A DNA stretch of 60,000 nt from Symbiodinium natans (taxonomy: Eukaryota > Sar > Dinophyceae > Suessiales > Symbiodiniaceae), in the NCBI GenBank assembly GCA_905221605.1, contig CAJNDS010000754.1, positions 1 to 60,000 of the forward strand. Reading direction: 5' to 3'. The position numbers and the translations under genes are program-made. The notes below the pieces were generated by a model. It worked only from the letters and a program-made list of their open reading frames with translations. It had not been told where the DNA came from and did no database searches. How positions within the stretch are numbered: the first letter of the stretch is position 1; each line of letters opens with the position of its first letter. This document shows, piece after piece, positions 9,611-19,719 of this stretch.

Positions 9611-10036
9611 GGGTTGAATGGTGCTAAGGGGGACACGGGGGCACCCTTCACTTTCTGCCCTGGTCGGGGGATCTGGGTCTAGGGTTTAGGGCTTAGAGTC
9701 TCGAAGCTTTTAAGTTTTGAGTTTCTTAAGTTAAACTTTACTTAAGGCTGAAGGTTCTCAAACCCCGCGGTAAGCTTCTTCAACCCTGAAGCACAAACTC
9801 CGAGCTCAGGCGGGTGTTATTCTAGCTCAGGGTTACGGGCAGGAATCCTAGTAACCCAAAGCGCAAAACACTAAACCCTAAGCCCGAATGCGAACGAAAA
9901 GAACACCCAAACAGAAACCGCCCTGCTCGAGTTCCCCCTTTCCGAAACACACGAAGCACCCACACATCTCAAGCACTAGTGATCCAGGTGTGTGCACACA
10001 AATACACACGTACTATCTATATGGTAGCATAGCCTA

Positions 10037-10062
10037 CATATATATATATATATATATATATT
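10037..10062. repeat. AT dinucleotide microsatellite
   Basis: About twelve TA units. It is followed at 10095-10200 by a GC-rich island open on plus (AQAQRTSTKATTAPAQTWES), product unknown. Confidence 0.95.
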
Positions 10063-10212
10063 GCGCTTATATGTAAACCTAAGATATACACGCCCTACAC
10101 CCAGCACTCTACACCCTCTCCGCTCAGGCGCAGAGGACGAGCACCAAGGCAACCACAGCTCCGGCTCAGACCTGGGAGTCGCGGCGTCGGTTCGGTTTAG
10201 TGCATTTGGCCT

Positions 10213-10312
10213 TTTAGGGTTTAGGGTTTAGGGTTTAGGGTTTAGGGTTTAGGGTTTAGGGTTTAGGGTTTAGGGTTTAGGGTTTAGGGTTTAGGGTTTA
10301 GGGTTTAGGGAT
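10213..10312 (+). repeat. TTTAGGG array
   Basis: Fourteen perfect units. Confidence 0.96.
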
Positions 10313-10553
10313 TGCTAGGGTTTTGTTTTTAGGGTTTTCCAGGGTCTTCTTGGAGTTGTTTATGTGTTATTTGGCTTTTTGGAGGGCTTCTGGTTGTTTT
10401 AGGGTTCCTGAGGCTTCATGGGTGTCGGGGTTTGGGGTGTGTAGGGTTTCAGGGTTTAGGGGCTTGGTGTGACTTACGGGCCTCTTCTTGGTACTTTAGA
10501 GCCCTAAACCCTAAACCCTAAACCCTAAACCCTAAACCCTAAAAGGTTTAGGG

Positions 10554-10627
10554 TTGCCCGAGCACTTGGCAAGTTGCGACGAGCATCTCATGGCAGGGGA
10601 CGACATGCCATGCCGCTACTGCAGAGT
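10554..10627 (+). CDS. Exon-like island, possible zinc-binding segment
   Basis: The plus frame reads LPEHLASCDEHLMAGDDMPC then RYCRV. The spacing H-x3-C-x2-H and C-x2-C suggests a fragment of a zinc-binding fold, but it is too short to assign. It lies between CCCTAAA arrays. Confidence 0.42.
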
Positions 10628-10806
10628 CCCTAAACCCTAAACCCTAAACCCTAAACCCCTAAGTATAGGGGGGTATACGGTACCGAATTCCCAACAAATT
10701 CCCTAGTAAGAACTAGTAAGAAGCAGGGCCACCATATGTGTATTTCCCAAAATACGGGGTGCCCCGAACGTACCCAAGAAAACGTACAACCCAAATCCCT
10801 ACGCCC

Positions 10807-11068
10807 CAGCAGAGTTTCGGGCTCAGGGTTCGGGGTTTGGGGTTTAGGGGTTTAGGGGTTTAGGGGTTAGGGGTTTAGGGTTTAGGGTTTAGGGTTTAGG
10901 GTTTAGGGTTTAGGGTTTAGGGCTTAGGGCTTAGGGTTTAGGGTTTAGGGTTTAGGGTTTAGGGTTTAGGGTTTAGGGTTTAGGTTTAGGGTTTAGGGTT
11001 TAGGGTTTAGGGTTTAGGGTTTAGGGTTTAGGGTTTAGGGTTTAGGGCTTAGGGTTTAGGGTTTAGGG
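10807..11068 (+). repeat. Long TTTAGGG array with TTTAGGGG start
   Basis: Several eight-base TTTAGGGG units give way to about thirty TTTAGGG units with a few GGGCTTA. Confidence 0.96.
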
Positions 11069-11246
11069 GTGGGAAATGTTCATCTGCCTGTAAAGCTTGA
11101 AAAACTAAAAAACCTACCATGTGACCCTAAACGCTACGCCCCCTCCCTAAGCCCTCTACCCGAAGCCCCACTGGGATCACCCTGAGTCCCTACAACCTTG
11201 CACCCCAAACCCTAAACCCTAAACCCTGAACCCTAAACCCTACGTC

Positions 11247-11312
11247 CTTACTGCCAAGATGCTGCATCTGGGCCTCGGAAAAGTCGGAGCCTGGAGAGCC
11301 AAAGTGCCGATT
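11247..11312 (+). CDS. Exon-like island, unknown product
   Basis: The plus frame reads YVLTAKMLHLGLGKVGAWRA. It is followed by a T16-G18 homopolymer pair at 11313-11350. Confidence 0.35.
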
Positions 11313-11317
11313 TTTTT

Positions 11318-11348
<31 letters not shown>

Positions 11349-11350
11349 GC
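11313..11350. repeat. Adjoining T and G homopolymers
   Basis: About sixteen T are followed by about nineteen G. Length in such tracts may be affected by sequencing. Confidence 0.9.
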
Positions 11351-11430
11351 CGGGCATTTAGGGTTTAGGGTTTAGGGATTCGGGTTTAAAGTTGCGAGTT
11401 TCGGCAATAAACTCAATGAGCCCGCACACG

Positions 11431-11511
11431 ACACTTGAAGGTTCATGGGTAAGTAGAAGCAGGTTATTTTGAGTGATAAGTAAGGTGATTGGCATGAGAA
11501 CCTTCATGAAG
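11431..11511. repeat. Family A-related element, copy 4
   Basis: It begins ACACTTGAAGGTTCATGGG and ends GAACCTTCATGAAGG. About 80 bp, AT-rich inside. The island at about 11712-11816 to its right is open on plus (VEGALEAWWKGAAHGGGGGS), product unknown. Confidence 0.6.
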
Positions 11512-12524
11512 GTCCTTGTGACCCAACTTACCCCAAAACCTTAACCTAAAAAGCCCCAAACCTTAACCTCAAGACCCTAAAACCCTAAATCCTCTCCTTT
11601 GCTTAGGGTGTAGGATTTATTCAGGGTTTAGGGTTCAGGGTTTAGGGTTTAGGCTTTGGGGTTTAGGGTTTCTGGTTTAGGGTTTAGGGTTGAGGGGTTG
11701 AGGGTTTAGGGAAGGAACCTGTGGAGGGAGCCCTCGAGGCCTGGTGGAAGGGAGCCGCGCATGGCGGGGGTGGCGGAAGCCTCCGCGCGGAGCCTCGGAT
11801 CGTCCGGGTGTGGAGTTTAGTTTTTAGGCTTTAGGGTTTAGGGTTTAGGGTCTAGGGCTTAGGGCTTAGGGTTTAGTGTTTTGGGTGATATAGGGTGTGA
11901 TATGGGAGTTTGCGAAAATAGGGTACGCCAAAATCTAGTCCAAAATACTCGAATCCCTTTACAAAAGCCCCAAAAAGGGTACCTAGGATGATATCAGGTG
12001 ATATAGGGTGTGATGTGGGGGTTTAGGGTGATATAGGGTGACATAGGGTCCCGAAACCCTAAACCCCTAAACCCTCGACCCTGTTACGGCCGGGGGGCTT
12101 AGGGGCTTTCAGAGGGTTTTAGAGGCTGCTGTAAGATTCGCAGACCCCCCCTGCCCCTACAAAGCAATGTAAGCCTCAGACCCAAAACCTCTTATCCCCA
12201 AACCCTAAACCCTAAGCCCTGAGATTTAGAGCTTCAGGGGCTTCGGAGGATGTCACGTAAATCCTGCACAGGATTTTACGGGGTTTAGGGTCTTGGATTT
12301 CGAGCTTTGGCGTTCAAAAGTCTGGCGCGGGCCTTTGATCTACCCTAAACCCTAAACCCTAAACCCTAAACCCTGAACCTTAAACCCTAAACCCTAAACC
12401 CTATGTACCCTAAACCCGAAGCGTCCACGGCCAAGGCCGGGATAAGCCCCGAAAACCTAGACCCCTCAACCCCCAAGCCCCGAGTTCCCACCCAAGGGCA
12501 ACCTCGGAATAAACAGAGCTTAGG

Positions 12525-12625
12525 GTTTAGGGTTTAGGGTTTAGGGCTTAGGGTTTAGGGTTTAGGGTTTAGGGTTTAGGGTTTAGGGTTTAGGGTTTAG
12601 GGTTTAGGGTTTAGGGTTTAAAGTT
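12525..12625 (+). repeat. TTTAGGG array
   Basis: About fourteen units. The preceding 11830-12520 consists of degenerate repeat with GATATAGGGTG words and one short hairpin (CGTAAATCCTG/CAGGATTTTACG, about 12255-12280), with no gene recognised. Confidence 0.94.
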
Positions 12626-12679
12626 GGGTTTAGAGTTTAGGGTTTAGGGTCTAGGGTCTAGGGTCTAGGGTTTAGGGTG

Positions 12680-12787
12680 ACCCAAGAGTAACCGAGGAAC
12701 AAAAAGGGTACCTTTTTGGTTTGACAGGGCTGAGAGGGGAACCTACACCCAAAAAATAGGGGGGAAATGGGCCTACTCTTGCCCTAG
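12680..12787. repeat. Family D dispersed element, copy 2
   Basis: It shares GGGTACCTTTTTGGTTTGACAG, GGGAACCTAC and GGGCCTACTC in order with the segments at 5104 and 41085. Non-coding. Confidence 0.5.
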
Positions 12788-12796
12788 ATTACTAAG

Positions 12797-13010
12797 CCCT
12801 AGAGTCCCGAAACCGCAAACTTGCCACCCAGGAGCAAAAGGGCGAGAGAGCACAGCGCTTTGGACAGCATGAGGATCCTTTCCTTTACCTCCGCCGCGAT
12901 TCGCGGATGATATGTAGGCCCAGGTGGGCAAAAGAAATACTCTTTTCTGGTTGAGCCGGGGAATCGCGGGGAGCAGGAGTTGCTTGCGGAAGTCACGTCT
13001 GCAGGTGCGG
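12797..13010 (-). CDS. Coding-like segment, unknown product
   Basis: The minus frame is open for about 70 codons. The stretch RIAAEVKERILMLSKALCSL followed by ALLLLGGKFAV is convincingly protein-like, with a short hydrophobic segment. The frame ends at a stop near 12800 inside degenerate repeat. Upstream GC-rich sequence is in frame, and an internal GAGGTAAAGG could be a splice donor. No domain is recognised. Confidence 0.45.
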
Positions 13011-13092
13011 TTTAGGGCTTAGGGTTTACAGAGTTGAGCCTCCGCAGTAGAGCAGTGGTACGCAAATAGACAAAGGAGCTGCATTGTTTCAA

Positions 13093-13310
13093 CATGGGAA
13101 CTGCAGTAGACAACTGCATCGTGGACTGGCGCTTAAGGGAACTGGGGCCAGGGGTACTCAAAAACGTCTGTAGCTACGATCAACCCAAGTCTTCTTTTGA
13201 AGTCCGAATGTACTGGCATAGGTTTAGGAGACAGGTTTGCGGTTCAAGGCTCTCACCGTGTGATGGGATAGAACTCCTTCCTCTACAGGGGGGAGTTGAC
13301 CCTAAACCCT
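13093..13310 (+). CDS. Coding-like segment, unknown product
   Basis: The plus frame begins at ATG 13094 (MGTAVDNCIVDWRLRELGPG) and continues through FEVRMYWHRFRRQVCGSRL. It runs on into CCCTAAA repeat, so the true exon end is before about 13300, perhaps near the CTACAG at 13283-13288. Adjacent plus-strand sequence at 13536-13595 (DFEVELPYDITSAIPQLLE, then stop) could be a later exon of the same gene. The function is unknown. Confidence 0.42.
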
Positions 13311-13375
13311 AAACCCTAAACCCTAAACCCTAAACCCTAAACCCTAAACCCTAAACCCTAAACCCTAAACCCTAA
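13300..13375 (-). repeat. CCCTAAA array
   Basis: About eleven units. Confidence 0.95.
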
Positions 13376-13535
13376 CCCGTAAACCTTTGGACTTTCGGAG
13401 ACCAAGGTCAGGCAACCACTTGTGCCCCTGTTGGTGCCTAGAACTTATTGCAGACTCCGAAACCCTATAGCTAGGTCCTTTTTTTTCCACCGCCGCAGCA
13501 GGATATCCTAGAGTTGCTGTTCGGGGGGGGGGGGA

Positions 13536-13595
13536 CTTTGAGGTTGAGTTGCCATACGACATCACTTCCGCCATTCCACAGCTCTTAGAGTAGCT
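13536..13595 (+). CDS. Short exon-like segment ending in a stop
   Basis: The plus frame reads DFEVELPYDITSAIPQLLE and then a stop, preceded by a G homopolymer at 13525-13534. It could be a terminal exon together with 13093-13310. Confidence 0.3.
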
Positions 13596-13627
13596 GAACT
13601 TCATTGGGTTCCGCAACAGCAGGAAGA

Positions 13628-13752
13628 ACCCTAAACCCTAAACTCGAAACCCTCAACCCTAAACTCGAAACCCTCAACCCTAAACTCGAAACCCTCAACC
13701 CTAAACCCTAAACCCTAAACCCTAAACCCTAAACCCTAAACCCTAAACCCAA
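13628..13752 (-). repeat. CCCTAAA array with CTCGAAACCCT variants
   Basis: Three copies of a longer unit (AACCCTAAACTCGAAACCCT, about 28 bp) are followed by CCCTAAA units. An island at 13755-13870 is open on plus (KFGCSPPTLPGPAGWKGVRL), product unknown. Confidence 0.9.
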
Positions 13753-14060
13753 GTTTGGGTGTAGTCCTCCCACGCTGCCAGGGCCCGCTGGGTGGAAAGG
13801 AGTTCGGCTTGAGCCTGACTTCTGGCGGGGCGCGCGCGAACACACCTGCGAAGCTGTAGCCCAGCAACCAGGCTATGATAAGGGTACCCAAAGGGCTTTA
13901 GGGTTTGTTAGGGCTTTAGGATTTTGAAATTGGTTCGAAGATTCAAGCTTTAGGGCTCAAAACTGCTTGCTTATAAGGCTTTAAGGGGTTCGCGGGTCGC
14001 AAACAACTCGTGTTTTACCTGCTTAGATGAAGGAGGTTGCCCTCTAACATGTATCCCGAG

Positions 14061-14959
14061 TTACTCCCTTTTGGCTGCTTGGCTTCGTGGCTGGGCCCGT
14101 GCCCCTTTCCGGCCAAAAGGCACCAGCGCCGGCCGCTCACGCGCCCACTGCTCGTGCCAGGGGGAGCCATCCTCCCAGGCGAAGGCGCCGGCCGCGCCCG
14201 CAAGGCGATAGCCGTTCTGGGCCCGGCTTCCCCAGCCCTTGGCCCTCTGGAGCTCCGCCAGGGCGGCACCCGTGCTTTCCACGGCCTCTCCGGGCGGCGC
14301 CGGCGGCGCCGGGGTGCGGCGCAGCAGGTAGATGCAGGCGTCCGTCTTCACGAAGAGCCGGAAGCTTCGGCGGTGTACCGCGGACCACGCCCCACCCAAA
14401 GGGCTTGTGGACAGGGCTGCCTGCAGAACCTCCCGATTCTCCTGGCTGGTTAAGAGGACGGCCAGGCCGCCAGGGCGCAGCACGCGCGACATCTCTGCAA
14501 GCACGGCAGGGTACAGGGCCTCGTTGCCCTCTAGGGTTCCGAACCTTGGTTGCCCAGTAAACATATTATAACAAGGACACCCCTTTTGGGGTTGGTTACT
14601 TTAAAAGGGAACCCAGAACCCCCAAAAATGGGGGTAAAGGGTACCACTGGGCTACCCAAGGAACTGCTTCCCGAAGGGCAGGTCCGTCAGGATCTTGTGA
14701 ACCGAGGCAGTGGCCAGTGGAAGGCCTCCTGGAGGGTTTCCGATATTAGGTTATTGGGGTCTTGTTTGTAAGGGAATCCTACTCTTTGGGGGGTCATTGG
14801 CGCTCCCTTATTGTCGTAAAGGCATTTATATACAACCCCCTCCTGGCAGGGCGGCATTTGCGCGGAGCAGCTCCACTGGGGCGGCCAGGCGAATGCCCGC
14901 GGCGTTGGCCGCGGCTGCCGCGAGCTGCTCGCCGTCGGCGTCACAGCCGATGAAGGCAC
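14061..14959 (-). CDS. THUMPD3-like tRNA (guanine-N2) methyltransferase, C-terminal three exons
   Basis: Three minus-strand exons join in frame. Exon one (14843-14959) reads GAFIGCDADGEQLAAAAANA and on to LLRANAALP. Exon two (14665-14728) carries ILTDLPFGKQ. Exon three (14061-14544) carries ALYPAVLAEMSRVLRPGG, AVLLTSQ and ACIYLLRR, then a low-complexity tail and a TAA stop. The DLPFGK motif, then LYP..L.EM.RVLRPGG and a final YLL+R strand, are the order found in the methyltransferase domain of the THUMPD3/Trm14 family, which makes N2-methylguanosine in tRNA. The upstream THUMP domain and SAM-binding glycine motif are not seen in the window, so this is either a fragment or a gene with distant 5' exons. 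Both introns are unusual (separate entries). The family assignment is from recalled motif order, not a search. Confidence 0.72.
14545..14660 (-). mobile_element. Family B element acting as an intron (introner), copy 2
   Basis: The 116-bp element lies exactly between two methyltransferase exons and is flanked by the direct repeat GAAC (plus strand 14541-14544 and 14661-14664). Its ends are inverted: CTTGGGTAGCCCAGT on one side and ACTGGGCAACCAAG on the other. On the minus strand it offers GTAGCCCAG as donor and AACCAAG as acceptor, and removal leaves the frame open. Using the GT of the target duplication instead removes exactly one copy and gives KQFGT. Both choices keep the frame. Confidence 0.8.
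14729..14842 (-). other. Probable GA-AG intron with 8-bp direct repeats at both edges
   Basis: It separates exons one and two of the methyltransferase. Both junctions read CCAGGAGG, so the intron starts GA and ends CCAG. Splicing gives ALPGGLPLATASVHKILTD in frame. The interior word GGGAATCCTACTCTTTGGGG (plus strand) recurs with two changes at about 31929-31948. The edges contain short inverted GGAGGG/CCCTCC. It fits an inserted element that became an intron, with a dinoflagellate-type non-GT donor. Confidence 0.6.
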
Positions 14960-15261
14960 CTCGCAAAGGTAAGGAGCGGAGGGCTATGAAAGAAAGCACA
15001 TATTAAGTTACCATGACCTGGGTACATTGTGTTTTTTGAGTAGCATGGTCTAAAAGTACATTCCGGAAAGAGTGGGGACGTCGCATGGGCCCTGAAATTC
15101 GGGAGGATCTAAACGACATGCGCTTACGGCTATAATATGGGCTACCATACTTATAGTCCTACTTACAAACTACACAAGTCTTCCTTAACAATTATAGAAT
15201 AGGAGTCCTAGGGTGTCATTTCAGGTGTACTTCATGGGCCGTGGGTCTGACACCCTCCCAA

Positions 15262-15322
15262 ACAATTCCTCAACAAGATCTTCTGCAAGCGGCACATCAT
15301 CGAGAGGCCCACCGGGACGCCT
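15262..15322 (+). CDS. Short exon-like island
   Basis: The plus frame reads LNKIFCKRHIIERPTGTPK before a CCCTAAA array. The 14960-15260 stretch to its left is AT-richer, unique, and probably intron or intergenic. Confidence 0.3.
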
Positions 15323-15550
15323 AAACCCCTAAACCCTACCCTAAACCCTAAACCCTAAACCCTAAACCCTAAACCCTAAACCCCTAAACCCCTAAACCCC
15401 TAAACCCCTAAACCCCTAAACCCCTAAACCCCTAAACCCCTAAACCCCTAAACCCCTAAACCTAAACCCCTAAACCCCTAAACCCCTAAACCCCTAACCC
15501 CTAAACCCCTAAACCCCTAAACCCCTAAACCTAACCCCTAACCTCCAAAC
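15320..15550 (-). repeat. CCCCTAAA (8-mer) array
   Basis: After a few CCCTAAA units the array switches to about twenty CCCCTAAA octamers, a distinct homogenised variant. Confidence 0.96.
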
Positions 15551-15899
15551 AGCCCTAAACCCTGACCCCCCCCCCCCCCGCTCCCCAAAAAAAGAACATA
15601 AAGAGGCGCCTCCATGGGGCCAATTCAGGGCCGCCTCACAAAGCAAGACCTGGCCAAAACTCCGAACACTTGTGAGGGTTTAGGGTCTAGGGTTTAAGCT
15701 TTACAACATTTAAGTTTAGGGTTTAGGGTTGATAGGGTTCCAGGGTCTTGGGAGTTTGGGAGTCTAGGGAGTGTAGGGTTTTAGGGTTCAGGGGTGGCCT
15801 AATCCCAGGCACTCCCCAAACGTGCCCGCCCAACCCCGCGGCCACAGAGCGGGTCGAGCACGACCTCGCAGGCTGTAGGTTGGGTTTCGAGGGTTTGTA

Positions 15900-16112
15900 G
15901 GGTTTGTGGGGTTTATAGGGTTTATAGGGTGTTTAGGGTTTATAGGGTTTATAAGGTTTATAGGGTCTGTAGGATTTATCGGGTTTGTAGGGTTTATAGG
16001 GTTTGTAGGGTTTATAGGGTTTATGGGGTGTATAGGGTGTATAGGGTTTATAGGGTTTATAGGGTTTATAGGGTCTGTAGGGTTTATAGGGACAGGGTTT
16101 ATAGGGTTTAGG
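15900..16112 (+). repeat. GTTTATAGG 9-mer tandem array
   Basis: About twenty units of GTTTATAGG with GTCTGTAGG and GTTTGTAGG variants. It creates long but spurious frames (GFIGFIGF, VYRVYRV). Confidence 0.95.
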
Positions 16113-16959
16113 GTTGAGGGCCGATATGGGGGCTTGGGGCCACGGTTTAGTTTAGAGCTTTGGGTTTGGGTCTTCAGGATTTAAGAAGGTCTATAAAAAA
16201 GCACCCAATACCGCACACTCTTGCAACAAGAGCCTGCACAACAAGTAGGTTGGGGGGCTCTTCGGGGCGCGACCGTGACGGGTCACTCAAGTCCCCCCAA
16301 ACAACACAAAGAATTACCCTAAACCCTAAACCCCAAACCCTAAACCCTGAACCCTAAACCCTAAACTCTTCCAACCCTGGACCCTGAACCCTAAACCCTT
16401 GTTCACAGGAAGGTTGGAAGGATCATAGGCTTCTCTGATTCTTCTACGAAGGATACTTGAAGGCTCAAAAGTAGGATTAGAAGTACCTGAGCAGCGCTAC
16501 CTTGACTGAGATTATAAGATGGGTCAAATGCAACCCTTCTGAAAACTACTAAGTGCTTACACAAGCTTGGGAGCGCGAACGCCACTGTTGAGTTGCCCGG
16601 CTCGCAAACGGCACTTTGGAGCCTGGCTAAAAACAGTTTTTTGGCCTGGAATTAAGCCCATTAGGCCAAGCCTAAAGATCTAAGGTTACAGCAGAAGAAC
16701 CAGAATAACCAGTGCCCTTCCTGTTCAATTCATTCCGCCGCTTCCATGTCTAGTTGCACCTAAAGCGAGAAGGCCCTCGTCATCGGCACGTCCGGAGCAT
16801 GTCAGATGAACTGTTCCGGCCTGAATCTCGTGAATGAGATCAAGAATCATCTGCGTGGAGGTCTCCCTCCTCAAACCCTATCAACTGTATAAACCCTATA
16901 GTCCCTATAAACCCCATAGACCCATAAACTCGTAACTAAAAACCCTGTAAACCCTATAA

Positions 16960-17128
16960 ACCCTGTGCTCATCCAGATGCAGTTGCCCTGGTATGTGGCT
17001 TGGTGGGCATCCGGATCCAGACTGGCTTGTCGGATGCGGTCCTGCGCGCTCTCGGCGTGTTTGGCGATGCAATTGTTCCAGCACAAAAAACGCTTTCCGA
17101 TGGATTCTGGTGGGTTTCCTTGACACAA
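16960..17128 (-). CDS. Coding-like exon, unknown product
   Basis: The minus frame carries RFLCWNNCIAKHAESAQDRI followed by RQASLDPDAHQATYQGNCIW, among the most protein-like of the islands. It continues into 9-mer-type repeat at low coordinates, where coding presumably stops. The family is not recognised. The region 16113-16959 has only a weak minus frame at 16403-16585. Confidence 0.48.
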
Positions 17129-17395
17129 AGTCTCATTAGGCTAGGGCAAGTACGGTTTAAACCCTAAACCATAAGCCCGAGGATCCAGGATTTCCCAGGA
17201 ATAAGGTTCAAACCCTAGAAACCCATGTAAACCCCAACTGGGTTTCAACAAACCCATATAAACCCAAACTGTGGTTTAAACCCTACAAACCCCACATGGG
17301 TTTTAAACCCTATAAACCCCAAGTGGGATTCTATGCCCTAGACCCTAAACCCCAAACCCTAAACACTAACCCCTAAAACCCTAAACCCTAAACCC

Positions 17396-17485
17396 TGGAT
17401 GTTCCCTCCACACGCTCGGCCCCCACCCCCCAAGTGCTGCCTCGTTCGGTTGGATGTCCAGGCAGCGCGCCAACACCTCGCTCTT
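17396..17485 (-). CDS. Exon-like island, unknown product
   Basis: The minus frame reads EVLARCLDIQPNEAALGGWG. CCCTAAA lies on the left and TTTAGGG on the right. Confidence 0.4.
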
Positions 17486-17765
17486 TAGGGTTTAGGGTTT
17501 AGGGTTTAGGGCTTAGGGCTTAGGGCTTAGGGTTTAGGGCTTAGGGCTTAGGGTTTAGGGTATAGGGTTTAGGCCCTAAGCCCTAAAACCTTTCTGCGTT
17601 CAGTATTTCAGGGTGCCGCAGGAAGGAAGTTTCCCGGGCTTGGTTGTTTGTTTGGTATGGGGATGGGCATATTAACATAGGAAACTGTTCAGGGTTACCC
17701 CAGAACCCTAAACCTGAAACCTAAACCCTACACCCGAAACCCGAAACCCTGAACCCTAAACCCAC

Positions 17766-17848
17766 CAGGACTTGGGCCCCCAGCCCAAGCAATCGCGGGG
17801 TGCAGCCCTGGCAAGAGAGGCTGGGGTGGGCCGCATACAAATCAGGGT
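17766..17848 (+). CDS. Exon-like island, unknown product
   Basis: The plus frame reads HQDLGPQPKQSRGAALAREA. CCCTAAA lies on the left and TTTAGGG on the right. From 17849 to 18285 there is degenerate repeat without a gene. Confidence 0.35.
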
Positions 17849-18285
17849 TTAGGGTTTAGGGTAAAGGGTTTAGGGGGTTTAGGGTTTAGGGCTCAGGGTC
17901 CCTAAACCCTAAACCATCAGGTTTTGGGTTTAATTTAGGGATTAACCTCAGTCTGGAAGGAGGGTTTAGGGTGTAGGGTATAGGGACTGCTCAGGGTCCT
18001 GCTGTGTCGCCACATTTTTGGGGTTAAGGGGTGAGGGGTTTAGGGTTTAGGGTTTTTAGGGGTTTGGGTGGGTTTTTCGGGGGGAATATGGTGGTAGGTA
18101 GGGCTTTGGGTTCAGCATCTCAAGTCTTGCTTTCAAAGGTTTGGGGTTCGGGGGTTTAGAGCTCCGGGTTCAAAAAAAGACTTGTGGCTTTAGGGTTTCG
18201 TTGAGGGTGCAAAGCTAGGGGTTCTAGGGTTTAGGCGCTATTTGCTTGCGGGTTTTGAGACTTTGGGGCCCTAAAACCGCCACCC

Positions 18286-18440
18286 GCACTTTGCCTGGCG
18301 AAGGTAACAAGGACAAGACTCGGCAGCAATCTTGATGAGTTCCTTTGCAGAAGACCACCTTCCTCGTCTTCGAACTATCTCGCTGTCCTCCCTACTTCGG
18401 GCACAGCTCTCTTGAATGGAGTCCCCTGATTTTGTCCCTA
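18286..18440 (-). CDS. Exon-like island, strand uncertain
   Basis: The minus frame reads SAKELIKIAAESCPCYLRQA. The plus strand is also open after a possible acceptor TTCCTTTGCAG (KTTFLVFELSRCPPYF). One of the two is probably coding. Confidence 0.3.
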
Positions 18441-18929
18441 AACCCTGAACCCTAAACCCTAAACCCTAAACCCTGAACCCATAACCCATGAACCCTCAAC
18501 CCTAAGCCCGAAACCCTAGAAGGGGCCGTAGAGCCACAAGCAGGCCAGCCCAAGAACAAACCCCGGGCCACCCCTGCGTCTCTCTACCTGAAACCCCCAA
18601 ACCCAATAGCTCCTTCAATCTTACCAGAAGAAGGGTTCAGGGCTTGGGGTCAGGGCTTGGGGCTTGGGGTTTAGGATTAGTATGGGGCCTATGCTCCCTC
18701 TGATCCCTGTGGTCCCTCTAGTTCCCTGTAAGTTCAAAGAATGCTTAGAACCCCATAAAGACCCCGACATCCCTGAAGAGCCTCAATCATCCGACTAACC
18801 CCCCAAACCCCTGAACCCATGAACCCCTCTAAATCCCTAAACCCCAAAGCCCTAAACCTCCAAACTCCTCAACCCCTGCACCCCCATATAACCCTAAACA
18901 CATATGAACCCCGACCCCCTAAACCCAAA

Positions 18930-19105
18930 ACCCCTAAACCCCTAAACCCCTAAACCCCTAAACCCCTAAACCCCTAAACCCCTAAACCCCTAAACCCCTA
19001 AACCCCTAAACCCCTACACCCCTAAACCCCTAAACCCCTAAACCCCGAAACCCTAAACCCTAAACCCCTAAACCCTAAACCCTAAACCCTAAACCCTAAA
19101 CCCCT
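18930..19105 (-). repeat. CCCCTAAA (8-mer) array
   Basis: About eighteen CCCCTAAA octamers are followed by CCCTAAA units. The region 18447-18929 before it is degenerate C-rich repeat. Confidence 0.96.
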
Positions 19106-19195
19106 AACGCCTGTGTGGACCAGGTAGCAGCCGCGTCCACCCAGGGGTTGCACCAGAGCCTCGGGGCAGCGCACGCTGCAGTTTCGAACCCCGAC
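19105..19195 (+). CDS. Exon-like island, unknown product
   Basis: The plus frame reads ACVDQVAAASTQGLHQSLGA and on to AHAAVSN, a clean amphipathic composition. A CCCTAAA array is immediately upstream. Confidence 0.42.
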
Positions 19196-19719
19196 ATCCC
19201 CAAGCCTCCCAAAACCCTGAACCCTAAACCCTCAACCCTGAACCCTGAACCCTAAAGCCTAAAGCCTAAACCCTAAACCCCCAACCCTAAACCCTACCTC
19301 CCCCCCCCCCCAACCCCGAAATTTCAGGGTCTGAGCGTTTAGGGCATTTGGGGTTTCAGGTTTAGGGTTTAGGGTTTAGGGCTGAGGGCATTTAGAGTCT
19401 AAGATATGGGTTTTAGGTCTGCGTGCTTTATGCCCTCACAACCCTCTGAATAGCATCCCTTAATACGATTCCAACAAGGGAAGTGCACAAACCAAAGCCT
19501 CCACTTCTCGACCGGTCAACCATATCGCCAGGGCCTACCTGGGAAAGGTTGGCTTGAACGGCGTGGCCAACGACACGACATGTTCCTTGAACTCAAGTCA
19601 GAACATATACCTTGGGTAGCTTATGCCCACAGATAGGGGTATGGGGACATCCCTCGTACTTATTGCCGAAACCCGAAGACGTAAATCGCCCTGAACTAAA
19701 CCCTGAACTCTAAACCCCC

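Noticed and set aside
13026-13060. tRNA-like A-box (GTAGAGCAGTGGTACGC)
   Set aside because: No matching acceptor stem, anticodon arm or T-arm could be folded around it.
14037-14560. Plus-strand frames of 138 and 157 codons over the methyltransferase exon
   Set aside because: The minus strand carries recognisable methyltransferase motifs; the plus frames are Pro/Arg-rich shadows.
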